Shown: piece after piece, positions 30,521 to 37,437 of the stretch
How the letters are laid out: each line of letters starts with the position of its first letter
Position numbering within the stretch: position 1 is the first letter of the stretch
Origin: Pseudolactococcus piscium
Lineage (GTDB): Bacteria > Bacillota > Bacilli > Lactobacillales > Streptococcaceae
Length of the DNA: 64,000 nucleotides
NCBI RefSeq assembly: GCF_002441695.1
Contig: NZ_JXJW01000003.1
Coordinates: forward strand, 62,001-126,000
Reading direction: 5' to 3'
The notes under the pieces: generated by a model
Seen by the model: only the letters and a program-made list of their open reading frames with translations
Database searches by the model: none
What the model was told of the DNA's origin: nothing
Program-made: the position numbers and the translations under genes

Positions 30521-31168
30521 TTAACGAAATAATGAAAAGGTAGAAACGCGGGGGCAACCTGCGTTTTTTATGATAGCTATGGCATGTTTAAGTGTCGTAC
30601 CTGTCGTGTAAATATCATCAAAAATCAAGACACTGTCTGGTAACTTCGATAACGTGTTAAGTCTGAAGGGATTATCCGTGGATAGACGAGCTACTCTTGT
30701 CTTATGTGACTGATGCTCGGTTTCTCTTTTACTTAGTAAGGCTAGATAGGGTAGGTTGGCGCTGGATAAAAAGCCTGTGACTTGATTAAATCCCCGACTC
30801 TGTAACCTTTCTGCTGACACTGGTATAGGGATAATTTGTTGTCCTTTTAGGTTAAGGCGTAGTATCTGGTTAAAAGCTGCTCTTAACCTAAAGTCGCCAT
30901 TGAATTTGTATTGTTTGAAATAAGTTTTAGCAAAGTCATTATAATGAAAAATGGCACGATGCATGACTGGGTTTTTAATGAGCTTGCAATCCTTGCAAAC
31001 TCCTGATATGTCTGGCTTGTAGCAGATCTCACAATGTCTATCAGAGATGGACTCAAACTGCATAAAACAGGATTGACAAATCACTTGTTGGGTCTGCCTA
31101 GATAAAAAAACATCTGAAAAAGAATGCCTAATCCGAATGGGTGTGGCACATAAAAGACAGCTGTTCAT
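30521..31168 (-). CDS. comFC: Late competence protein ComFC (phosphoribosyltransferase-like)
   Basis: 215-aa cytoplasmic protein required for DNA uptake. An N-terminal zinc-ribbon-like region has CxxC pairs (CLLC, CQSC, CEIC, CKDC). The C-terminal PRTase domain has the PRPP motif SVLIFDDIYTTGTT (about residues 180-193). It overlaps comFA by four bases and is transcribed with it. Convergent with dgkA. Confidence 0.93.
   Translation of the reverse strand: MNSCLLCATPIRIRHSFSDVFLSRQTQQVICQSCFMQFESISDRHCEICYKPDISGVCKDCKLIKNPVMHRAIFHYNDFAKTYFKQYKFNGDFRLRAAFNQILRLNLKGQQIIPIPVSAERLQSRGFNQVTGFLSSANLPYLALLSKRETEHQSHKTRVARLSTDNPFRLNTLSKLPDSVLIFDDIYTTGTTLKHAIAIIKNAGCPRVSTFSLFR
30544..30569. terminator. 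Shared terminator dgkA/comFC
   Basis: AAACGC and GCGTTTTTT pair around a G-rich/C-containing loop. The hairpin lies inside the last codons of comFC and 26 bases after dgkA. Confidence 0.55.
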
Positions 31169-32439
31169 GAGAAGCCACCAAGTCGATTCATCTTGCGAAT
31201 ATCAGAAATAGCACGGGTCATCTGCTTTGTTAGGCCATTATGAAAAAAATAGACAAGACCAGTCGGCCGCTCAATACTACGTCCAGCCCGTCCAGCAATC
31301 TGTATCAGACTAGAGGCTGTAAAGAGTCTGTGCTGACTTTCGAGTACAAAGACATCAACTTTTGGAAACGTGACCCCGCGTTCTAATATGGTGGTAGAAA
31401 CTAGAATCGTTAACTCACCTTTGCGAAACTGGGAGATGATCTCAGAGCGATTTTCAGTAGTGGATGCAACAAACCCTATCTTCTCGTGGGGGAAAAGCTT
31501 GCTTAACTGGGCCGTAAATGATTGCCCAAACCGAATGACAGGTGCAAATAGTAATAAGGGAAAGCCGGTTTTCCGCTGTTTTTGGATATGCCAGTAGATG
31601 ATTTTTTCCGGATAGCTAAAAATTGGTTTGGGAACTACGAGTGGGTGGCCGTGAAAGCGACGGGATAAGGTAATCCGTTTTAATAGGCCTGAGCTGACGC
31701 GTTTGTCTAGGGTATCAGTAGAAGTAGCTGTCAGATAAACCAGAGTAGCTGCTGCTTTTTGTGCATGCTCAGCTGCATAGTAAAGTGCAGGGTTATCAGC
31801 GAAAGGAAAGGCATCTACTTCGTCGATGATCAGTAAATCAAATGCCTCTCTAAATCGGAGAAGCTGGTGTGTTGTCGAAATGACAAGTGGTGTGCGAAAG
31901 TATGGGGGACTATCGGCATGCAGGAGTGAGATAGGGACAGAAAAATCGTTAGACAAACGCGTATAGAGTTCGCGAGCGACGTCAGTTCTAGGGGTTGCGA
32001 TACAAACAGCACCACCACTAGCAATACTGCTGCTAATCGCTGCATAAATCATCTCTGTTTTACCAGCACCTGTTACCGCATGGACCAAAATTTGCTTTTT
32101 TTGATCCACTGCCTGTACGAGTTGCTTAGAGATGTCTGCCTGATAAGGCGTCAGTGTGCCAGTCCAAAGTAAGGCGTCTATCCCTTTAAAGGGCTGTTGC
32201 GGTAAGTGATAGAGAAATTCATCAGATCTAACGCGACCTAGTTGCAGACATTCAGGACAAAAATAGGCCGAAATTTCAAGTCGGACTGCTTGGCAAGATG
32301 ATGTCGTACCACATCGCTTACAGATGACGTTTTTTCCTGTTATTGCCATACCAGCTAACCGGATGACATCCTGTGGTAAAAGGGACATGTCAGGACCCAG
32401 TTCTTGCTGGGTGAGTAGTCGGCCAAATAAGTTTTCCAT
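31165..32439 (-). CDS. comFA: Late competence helicase-like ATPase ComFA
   Basis: 424-aa DEAD-box-like ATPase that drives single-stranded DNA import during transformation. A four-Cys zinc finger lies at residues 40-65 (CKRCG...CPEC). Walker A HAVTGAGKTE (about 119), Walker B LLIIDEVDAFP, motif III YLTATS, and C-terminal helicase motifs ERGVTFP and QIAGRAGRS. The gene looks intact. Upstream, CGTATATA about 6 bases before ATG is only a partial match to the streptococcal ComX box TACGAATA. Confidence 0.94.
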   Translation of the reverse strand: MENLFGRLLTQQELGPDMSLLPQDVIRLAGMAITGKNVICKRCGTTSSCQAVRLEISAYFCPECLQLGRVRSDEFLYHLPQQPFKGIDALLWTGTLTPYQADISKQLVQAVDQKKQILVHAVTGAGKTEMIYAAISSSIASGGAVCIATPRTDVARELYTRLSNDFSVPISLLHADSPPYFRTPLVISTTHQLLRFREAFDLLIIDEVDAFPFADNPALYYAAEHAQKAAATLVYLTATSTDTLDKRVSSGLLKRITLSRRFHGHPLVVPKPIFSYPEKIIYWHIQKQRKTGFPLLLFAPVIRFGQSFTAQLSKLFPHEKIGFVASTTENRSEIISQFRKGELTILVSTTILERGVTFPKVDVFVLESQHRLFTASSLIQIAGRAGRSIERPTGLVYFFHNGLTKQMTRAISDIRKMNRLGGFS

Positions 32440-32526
32440 ACTGCTATATACGACATTTTCTCAGAAATGTTACAATAAAGAGAAGGCAATCGTCTAGTTA
32501 AAAAATGAGAGAAAGAAACCCCTGAG

Positions 32527-33150
32527 ATGAATATAACGATTAAATCAGATTTTATCTTTGAAGAAGAGATTAAAAAATCGCGTTTTATTTGCCAACTAAA
32601 GCGTGTCTATAGTGAAGCAGAAGCGCGTGAGTTTATCACATCTGTTAAAAAACAGCATCATAAAGCTAATCATAATGTATCGGCCTTTACGGTTGGTGAA
32701 CAGCAAGAGATACAGCGCACATCGGATGATGGTGAACCATCAGGTACAGCAGGTATGCCAATGCTTGATATCTTAAAGAAAAGAGAAATCATCAACGTGG
32801 TTGCAGTTGTCACCCGTTATTTTGGCGGCATTAAACTTGGCGCAGGCGGGTTAATACGTGCTTATGCTGGCAGTGTGAATCATGCCATAGATGCGGTCGG
32901 TCTTGTGCAGATTGTTGAGCAAACCCAGATGATGTTAGAGATGGACTATAGCTTATTTGATAATGTCTCTAGATATTTGAGTTCTGAGGGGCTCACCATC
33001 TCGGATCCAGTATTTACCGATAAGGTCAGCTTGATATGTTTTTGTGACACAGACCGGATGACCACTTTGATGGCAGGACTAACAGACCAGTTCCATGGGC
33101 AATTAACACTTACCGAGGGTGACAAAAAACTTGTAGAAGTCGATCTTTGA
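32527..33150 (+). CDS. yigZ: YigZ/IMPACT family protein
   Basis: 207-aa protein of UPF0029. The N-terminal Impact domain has the signature QRTSDDGEPSGTAGMP (about residues 60-75) and VVTRYFGGIKLGAGGL (about 96-111); a C-terminal DUF1949 domain follows. The cellular role is poorly defined; the eukaryotic relative IMPACT modulates translational control. The ssrA promoter lies within its last codons. Confidence 0.92.
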   Translation: MNITIKSDFIFEEEIKKSRFICQLKRVYSEAEAREFITSVKKQHHKANHNVSAFTVGEQQEIQRTSDDGEPSGTAGMPMLDILKKREIINVVAVVTRYFGGIKLGAGGLIRAYAGSVNHAIDAVGLVQIVEQTQMMLEMDYSLFDNVSRYLSSEGLTISDPVFTDKVSLICFCDTDRMTTLMAGLTDQFHGQLTLTEGDKKLVEVDL

Positions 33151-33159
33151 TGTTATAAT
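33131..33159 (+). promoter_or_regulatory. Promoter of ssrA
   Basis: TTGTAG, 17 bases, TATAAT, with an extended TG (TGTTATAAT). It overlaps the yigZ stop codon. The precursor would begin near 33166, about 60 bases before mature tmRNA. Confidence 0.8.
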
Positions 33160-33228
33160 GGAGCTTCAAGAGGTCGCTTGCTAGACCTTTTGAACATTTG
33201 CTGTGGCAACTTGATCACATCAGCATTT

Positions 33229-33579
33229 GGGGTCGTTCTGGATTCGACAGGTGTTGTCGCGTATGAGCTGCGATTAGTGAGACGTCACTATAAACCGTCG
33301 CAGAAAAATATAACTGCTAAAAATACACAAACTTACGCTTTAGCTGCCTAAACCACAGCCTGCGTGCCTGACTTTCGTTCGCCTATGACGACTTGATGGC
33401 CTAATTTAGTAGGATACGATTTGATGGTGTCTTGACATCAAAGAAGAGATTAAGAGAATCGCAAGCTGACTTTGTTCGAGGATTTGTCTCGTTAGCTTGT
33501 TAAATTTAGACAGTCCCTATGATTGTAGACGCTGATATAGCAAGGCATTTGGACAGGGGTTCGACTCCCCTCGGCTCCA
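33229..33579 (+). ncRNA. ssrA: tmRNA (ssrA)
   Basis: 351-base transfer-messenger RNA that rescues stalled ribosomes. The 5' end GGGGTCGTTCTGGATTCGAC and the 3' end GGTTCGACTCCCCTCGGCTC plus CA form the tRNA-like domain; CCA is not encoded after the discriminator A. The tag frame at 33316-33348 reads AKNTQTYALAA with TAA at 33349, very close to known lactococcal and streptococcal tags. The 3' end is the integration site of the prophage remnant that follows. Confidence 0.98.
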
Positions 33580-33638
33580 TATAATATTATCTATAACTTC
33601 TTATAAGTTGCTAAAAGCCCATTGTTTAGGGCTTTTTT
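33560..33638 (+). repeat. Left attachment-like repeat (ssrA 3' end)
   Basis: The ssrA T-arm through TATCTATAACTTCTTATAAG and TTGCTAAAAGCCC to the terminator is repeated, with changes, at 39365-39432. This marks the left edge of the inserted element. Confidence 0.8.
33613..33638 (+). terminator. Terminator of ssrA
   Basis: AAAAGCCC pairs with GGGCTTTT across ATTGTTTA, followed by T. It lies 34 bases after mature tmRNA and inside the attachment repeat. Confidence 0.85.
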
Positions 33639-33714
33639 GTTTTCTTCTTATCTGTAACTTTATATAGTTTTCGAAGAAAAGGACACAAAAAAGGACACAA
33701 CGTTTTGCGTCCTT

Positions 33715-33829
33715 TTAAAAATTCACGTATTTAGAAAATTTTTCACCAATATCATCGATAGCCTTTTGAGTGATATGTGTATAGACGTTCATGGTTGTCT
33801 GCAAATCTGAGTGACCTATCCTTATGCCA
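33715..33829 (-). pseudogene. int: Tyrosine integrase C-terminal stub (first)
   Basis: The minus strand encodes only the last about 38 residues of a phage integrase: RIGHSDLQTTMNVYTHIT then KAIDDIGEKFSKYVNF and a stop. The motif has the conserved GHS and the catalytic Tyr (VYTH). The rest of the gene is gone; the frame runs straight into the end of the immA-like gene, which marks a deletion junction near 33822-33830. Confidence 0.85.
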
Positions 33830-34409
33830 CACCCAACAACTTAGAGAATTCTTTCTTGGCTAGATCATAGAGATCATAATCAAGATGGTATGAATCAAGG
33901 AAGCTATAGAGGTTAATTGATTCCAATTCATTACAACTACTAATATAGTCAAGTACATATTTGTGCAACTGGCTTTTTTCTATATCTACTGATAGATCAT
34001 CTTCATAAATTTCAGTTATTGCCTCAAGCATGTCGTGATACTCATTACTGATAATTGTATAAGCCAATTCAAATGGACTTTCTGTTAAATCAGCAAAGAA
34101 ACTGAAATAGCTATAATTACCACCATTTTGTTCAAACACTTGCCATAGCATTAGTATTGCTTCACGATTAGCACGGATCTCGTGAACACTCAGTGCATCA
34201 TAGTCATTAGTCCTATGGCAATCTTTATTGATGATATGGCTTAACTCATGCGCCAGCTTAAATGGCGTAATAGTCGTCGGGTTATATATCAGAACTTTCT
34301 TATTGATATTGACCACAGCAGCTAGTGGAAATAAATTGTTAGCAACGACATCAAACCCTTGTTTTTTAATTTCACTGATGAGGAAATATATAAGATCCTG
34401 TTTATCCAT
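33822..34409 (-). CDS. ImmA/IrrE-type metallopeptidase-like protein
   Basis: 195-aa protein with the zinc-protease motif HELSH (about residues 53-57) in the PFKLAHELSHIIN context. ImmA proteins cleave the phage-type repressor encoded beside them, to trigger induction. The gene follows the repressor by 14 bases on the minus strand. Its last residues (LLGVA) run into the integrase stub, so the natural C-terminus may have been altered by the deletion. Confidence 0.82.
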   Translation of the reverse strand: MDKQDLIYFLISEIKKQGFDVVANNLFPLAAVVNINKKVLIYNPTTITPFKLAHELSHIINKDCHRTNDYDALSVHEIRANREAILMLWQVFEQNGGNYSYFSFFADLTESPFELAYTIISNEYHDMLEAITEIYEDDLSVDIEKSQLHKYVLDYISSCNELESINLYSFLDSYHLDYDLYDLAKKEFSKLLGVA

Positions 34410-34423
34410 ATATTTTTACCTCA

Positions 34424-34768
34424 TCAGTCTTCTAAACGTTTGCCAAGTATCAACTTCATGGCAGTCTTAACTTCATCGGTAAGAGGTTTACCATCAAATG
34501 ACACCCACTCATCCCAGTTTATCTTGCTTTCATCTACTAGATCCGCGAGGTCAATTGGTTCTCTTGTGGTAGAAAGTGCTTCACGTCCGAGAAGATAGTC
34601 AACTGAGACATGAAAGTAGTCAGCAACTTTGGTTACGGCACTAGTTGAGGGATTCGATTTACTCCAACGTCTTATGGTACCATTAGCGATATCTAGCTTT
34701 TCCTCTAATTGCCGGATTGATATTTTTTGTGATGATGCGAGACCTTTAATTTTCTCGTACAAGTCCAT
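34424..34768 (-). CDS. Phage-type repressor, HTH Cro/CI family
   Basis: 114-aa protein. The N-terminal helix-turn-helix (residues 4-60) has ISIRQLEEKLDIANGTIRRW, followed by VADYFHVSVDYLLGRE, typical of XRE-family repressors. A short acidic C-terminal part has no RecA-type cleavage domain, which fits control by the neighbouring ImmA-like protease. ATG 34768 was chosen because GGAGAGG lies 9 bases upstream; the frame is open further upstream without family similarity. Confidence 0.87.
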   Translation of the reverse strand: MDLYEKIKGLASSQKISIRQLEEKLDIANGTIRRWSKSNPSTSAVTKVADYFHVSVDYLLGREALSTTREPIDLADLVDESKINWDEWVSFDGKPLTDEVKTAMKLILGKRLED

Positions 34769-34825
34769 GTTTATAAACCTCTCCGTAATATAAGAAAAAA
34801 GTGTATTAAAAACGTACAAATAAAC

Positions 34826-34854
34826 TTGACAAATGTGTACGGATATCATACAAT
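34826..34854 (+). promoter_or_regulatory. Early rightward promoter with operator
   Basis: TTGACA, 17 bases, TACAAT. Inverted half-sites CGTACA (about 34813) and TGTACG (about 34836) flank the -35 box and are likely repressor sites. The normal cro and early genes that it would drive are missing. Confidence 0.7.
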
Positions 34855-35086
34855 AGTTTTTGTAAGATAAGTAAGTAAAGCAGTATATAAATAGCCTATA
34901 AAAAGCCCTTATAACGCTCTGAGAGAATGTTTAATTCGCTTTTGTTAGGTGTTTTAACTATGTCTACATTGTAGGATATTTATGCATTTGTGTCAAGTGC
35001 TTATATACAAAAAAACTAATTTCTCTTATATTAAATCTTAATTTAATGATATAGCTATCTTGTAGGTATGATAATGACTACCTAAT
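34855..35086 (+). other. AT-rich stretch after early promoter
   Basis: No reading frame of note and no recognised element. Probably scarred remains of the deleted early region. Confidence 0.4.
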
Positions 35087-35191
35087 ATGAGAGGTCAGGA
35101 GGTTGCCGACATACTGGTTCAAAATTATCCTCGCTTAGTTAAGTTGAAAAAAGCCCATAATGTTAGAAGGGAAGAGGAATGGAAGGATTAG
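35087..35191 (+). pseudogene. Short phage gene fragment before arpU-like gene
   Basis: A 34-codon frame, MRGQEVADILVQNYPRLVKL then a basic/acidic end and stop, overlaps the arpU-like start. Composition looks coding, resembling the C-terminus of small proteins found before late regulators in phages. It has no ribosome site and an upstream in-frame stop, so it is probably the tail of a deleted gene. Confidence 0.4.
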
Positions 35192-35580
35192 AACGATTAT
35201 ATAGTCAGGAACAAGTACGTGAAGCAATTGTTGAAAGTCGTAAACTCTTAAAAAACTATCGACAATTGAAGGCACTCAAAAAAATAAAATTTCCCAACCT
35301 CAAATCTCCTACTTTTTCAGATATACCAAGAGGAGGCAAAGGGACAATTGATTCACATTTAAGTGATTATATAGAGGTGATCAGTCAGCTTGAACAGATA
35401 GAAAAAAGTGTTGCAAGATGTGAATTACTACAAAGTAGCATACTGCGAAAAAAATATTTAGATGAAACAACTTATCCTCAATGGAAATTAGCTGAAATGT
35501 CAGGCTATTCTATTAGCAGGTATAGTGACTATCTAAATAGTTCTTTACTACAGTTTGCATCTGCATATGGTCTGATATGA
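35179..35580 (+). CDS. ArpU/RinA-like phage late transcription regulator
   Basis: 133-aa protein resembling DUF1492/ArpU-type regulators that switch on phage late genes. It has a Lys-rich N-terminal helical region, then SQLEQIEKSVARCELLQSSI and a C-terminal sigma-region-4-like helix-turn-helix (TTYPQWKLAEMSGYSISRYSD, given by its ends, about residues 95-115). Its stop is one base before the first copy of a 109-bp repeat that also occurs before the second lysin. Identification is by pattern, not search. Confidence 0.68.
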   Translation: MEGLERLYSQEQVREAIVESRKLLKNYRQLKALKKIKFPNLKSPTFSDIPRGGKGTIDSHLSDYIEVISQLEQIEKSVARCELLQSSILRKKYLDETTYPQWKLAEMSGYSISRYSDYLNSSLLQFASAYGLI

Positions 35581-35581
35581 C

Positions 35582-35690
35582 TATCGGATAAACGTCGGAT
35601 AAATAAACGGAAATAGTTGATAAAATGACATTATAAGGCTTGTGGATAGATAGGCAAATATAGATTGAAAAGTATCGAACACAAGTCTTA
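35582..35690 (+). repeat. Lysin upstream repeat, copy 1
   Basis: 109-bp element starting TATCGGATAAACGTCGGATA and ending ACAAGTCTTA. It contains two tandem CGGATAAA boxes and TTGAAA, 18 bases, TATGAT (35665-35694), a possible promoter. Copy 2 is at 36633-36741 with roughly 85 percent identity by eye. Confidence 0.85.
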
Positions 35691-35745
35691 TGATTAAAGA
35701 ACTATATAGTGCGCACTGTATGTTTTATTTTAAGAAAGGGGACAA

Positions 35746-36507
35746 ATGGTTTCAGGATTAACAAGAAACAAATCAAAAGACTTAATGAATAAGTATCTAT
35801 CAACTTCACTACCTTCTGATCCAGGGGTTTGGTATGGTACTTTGGGAGGTTCACCAGCAGCACATTCAAACTGTACATTGTTTAGTCAATGGTTTTTGAA
35901 AAACTATACAAGAGACGATGTACAATTAGCGATGCCTAGTGGTAATGGGTTTGAAATGGTTGATAAATTTATAGGTGCTAATGGCGGTAAATTTTCAAAA
36001 AGCGGTACGCCGCAAGCATTCTCTTTATTTTCAATCTCACCTAATAATGGTAATTACGGCACTTATGGTGCTGGACATACTGGAATTGTATTAGGTATTG
36101 ATGGCGATACAGTAATTACAGGAGAAGCTAACTATGGGGCTCCTTATGGAGGTCTTGATGCATCATATCCTAATAATGGGACGGTTGTTAGGACACATGC
36201 ATTGAGTACGTTTAATAGTTCAACAGGAGTTACGTTCGTCAACTTAACTAATTATTTAGTTGATGAGCTTACAAATACAAATACAAATACAGATAAGAAA
36301 AAAGGAGAAAAGAAAATGACACTTTCATTTGTTTACAAAGGAACTGGATACTCAGCAGTAGATGGCACTATGATTGCTTTTTCAGACGGACAAGTTTGGG
36401 AATGGATAAAACAAGGTGCAAGAAAAAATGATACTCATGTTGAATTAGGTACACTATCTGATTCTCAATATAAACTATTTACAAAAGCTTACAATTTCGA
36501 ACTTTAA
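35746..36507 (+). CDS. Lysin 1: CHAP-like amidase/peptidase with C-terminal wall-binding domain
   Basis: 253-aa phage-type peptidoglycan hydrolase without signal peptide. Residues 1-175 look like a CHAP domain with Cys43 in HSNCTLF and His111 in GAGHTGIVLG. A Thr/Asn repeat linker (TNTNTNT) is followed by a 63-residue C-terminal domain starting at Met191 that is nearly the same in lysin 2. An internal SD and ATG sit exactly at that boundary. GAAAGGGGAC precedes the start ATG by 4-5 bases. Release from the cell would need a holin or lysis. Confidence 0.8.
   Translation: MVSGLTRNKSKDLMNKYLSTSLPSDPGVWYGTLGGSPAAHSNCTLFSQWFLKNYTRDDVQLAMPSGNGFEMVDKFIGANGGKFSKSGTPQAFSLFSISPNNGNYGTYGAGHTGIVLGIDGDTVITGEANYGAPYGGLDASYPNNGTVVRTHALSTFNSSTGVTFVNLTNYLVDELTNTNTNTDKKKGEKKMTLSFVYKGTGYSAVDGTMIAFSDGQVWEWIKQGARKNDTHVELGTLSDSQYKLFTKAYNFEL
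36301..36318 (+). promoter_or_regulatory. Internal translation start in lysin 1
   Basis: AAAGGAG, then 8 bases, then ATG at 36316, in frame with the lysin. It would give a separate 63-aa binding-domain protein. The same arrangement occurs in lysin 2. Confidence 0.75.
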
Positions 36508-36533
36508 ATATTTACTGATAAGCTTTTCTATAG

Positions 36534-36613
36534 TTGACAATAAAAACGTGTTATATTAACATTATTGAAATAAAGACAAAGGCAGCTTCTGAGCGATCAG
36601 GCGTTGTCTTTTT
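36534..36613 (+). ncRNA. Promoter-hairpin element, copy 1
   Basis: TTGACA, 17 bases, TAACAT, then about 12 bases later a terminator-like hairpin: AGACAA/TTGTCT outer stem, CTGA-GCGA-TCAG inner stem with a GNRA loop, and five T. A transcript of about 45 bases is predicted. Copy 2 is at 37581-37654. Confidence 0.6.
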
Positions 36614-36632
36614 GATATTACTTTTATGTGGT

Positions 36633-36741
36633 TATCGGATAAACGTCGGATAAATAGATGAAAATAGCTGATAAAATTACAGTATAAGGCTTGCGGATAT
36701 ATAGGCAGATATAGATTGAAAATTATCAAATACAAGTCTTA
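36633..36741 (+). repeat. Lysin upstream repeat, copy 2
   Basis: Same 109-bp element as 35582-35690, with both CGGATAAA boxes kept; the possible -10 is TACAAG here. It lies 25 bases before the lysin 2 start. Confidence 0.85.
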
Positions 36742-36765
36742 CAAGAAAATATATGAGGAGGTGCT

Positions 36766-37437
36766 ATGTTGGCACAACAACAAGTAGCAGAACAAATTTG
36801 GAATTACCTTACATCTCGTGGCTGGACCAAACAGTCTGTTTCAGCTCTGTTAGGCAATATGCAGAGCGAAAGCGGGATCATTGCAGACCGTTGGGAAAGC
36901 GACCGGATTGGTAACATGAGTGGCGGCTATGGTCTTGTTCAATGGACCCCAGCAACCAAGTATATCAATTGGGCACAAAGTAATGGTTTAGTCTATCAAG
37001 ATGTTATTAGCCAATGCAAGAGATTAGAATGGGAAGTCGCAAATAGTCAACAATTTTACAATCCAAACATGACTTTTGCACAGTTTACTAAGAGTACACA
37101 ATCTCCCGAAGTATTAGCGGATATTTTCATACGATATTATGAACGTCCGTTTAATCCTAATCAACCAGCAAGGGGAATTCAAGCACGTTATTGGCTTGAA
37201 TTGCTAAAAGGCAATACTAATGATAATCAAAAAGGAGAAAAGAAAATGACAATTATATTTAATTATAAAGGAACAGGATACTCTGCAATAGATGGCGTTA
37301 TGATCGCTTTTTCAGACCCTAAAGCTTGGGGTGCGATTACTGGCATTGCTACAAAGAATGGAACGGCTGTTGAATTAGGTACTCTAACTGATTCACAATA
37401 TAAACTATTTGTAAAAGCTTACAAATTCGAAGTTTAA
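36766..37437 (+). CDS. Lysin 2: phage lysozyme-like domain with the same wall-binding domain
   Basis: 223-aa hydrolase without signal peptide. Residues 1-145 resemble the phage tail lysozyme family (Phage_lysozyme2): IWNYLTSRGWTKQSVSALLG, then NMQSESG with a likely catalytic Glu, and GGYGLVQWTP. The last 63 residues (from Met161) match lysin 1 closely, including YKGTGYSA.DG, MIAFSD and DSQYKLF.KAY. GAGGAGG lies 4-6 bases before ATG. The two genes look like a tandem duplication followed by a swap of the catalytic domain. Confidence 0.82.
   Translation: MLAQQQVAEQIWNYLTSRGWTKQSVSALLGNMQSESGIIADRWESDRIGNMSGGYGLVQWTPATKYINWAQSNGLVYQDVISQCKRLEWEVANSQQFYNPNMTFAQFTKSTQSPEVLADIFIRYYERPFNPNQPARGIQARYWLELLKGNTNDNQKGEKKMTIIFNYKGTGYSAIDGVMIAFSDPKAWGAITGIATKNGTAVELGTLTDSQYKLFVKAYKFEV
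37231..37248 (+). promoter_or_regulatory. Internal translation start in lysin 2
   Basis: AAAGGAG, 8 bases, ATG at 37246, in frame and identical in layout to the site in lysin 1. It would also give a 63-aa product. Confidence 0.75.

Noticed and set aside
32440-32456. Possible ComX box (cin-box) before comFA
   Set aside because: CGTATATA on the minus strand shares about five of eight bases with TACGAATA and lies only a few bases from the ATG, too close for a normal leader. Not strong enough to list as a site.
33166-33190. Terminator for yigZ between the ssrA promoter and tmRNA
   Set aside because: GAGGTC/GACCTTTT can pair, but it would cut the ssrA precursor; more likely a leader stem removed during processing.
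34228-34598. Plus-strand frames opposite the immA-like gene and repressor
   Set aside because: Antisense shadows of clear HELSH and helix-turn-helix genes; no ribosome sites.
35746-37437. Reading the two lysins as secreted bacteriolysins
   Set aside because: Neither has a signal peptide, immunity gene or export partner; phage-type domains and flanking phage genes make endolysin the simpler reading.
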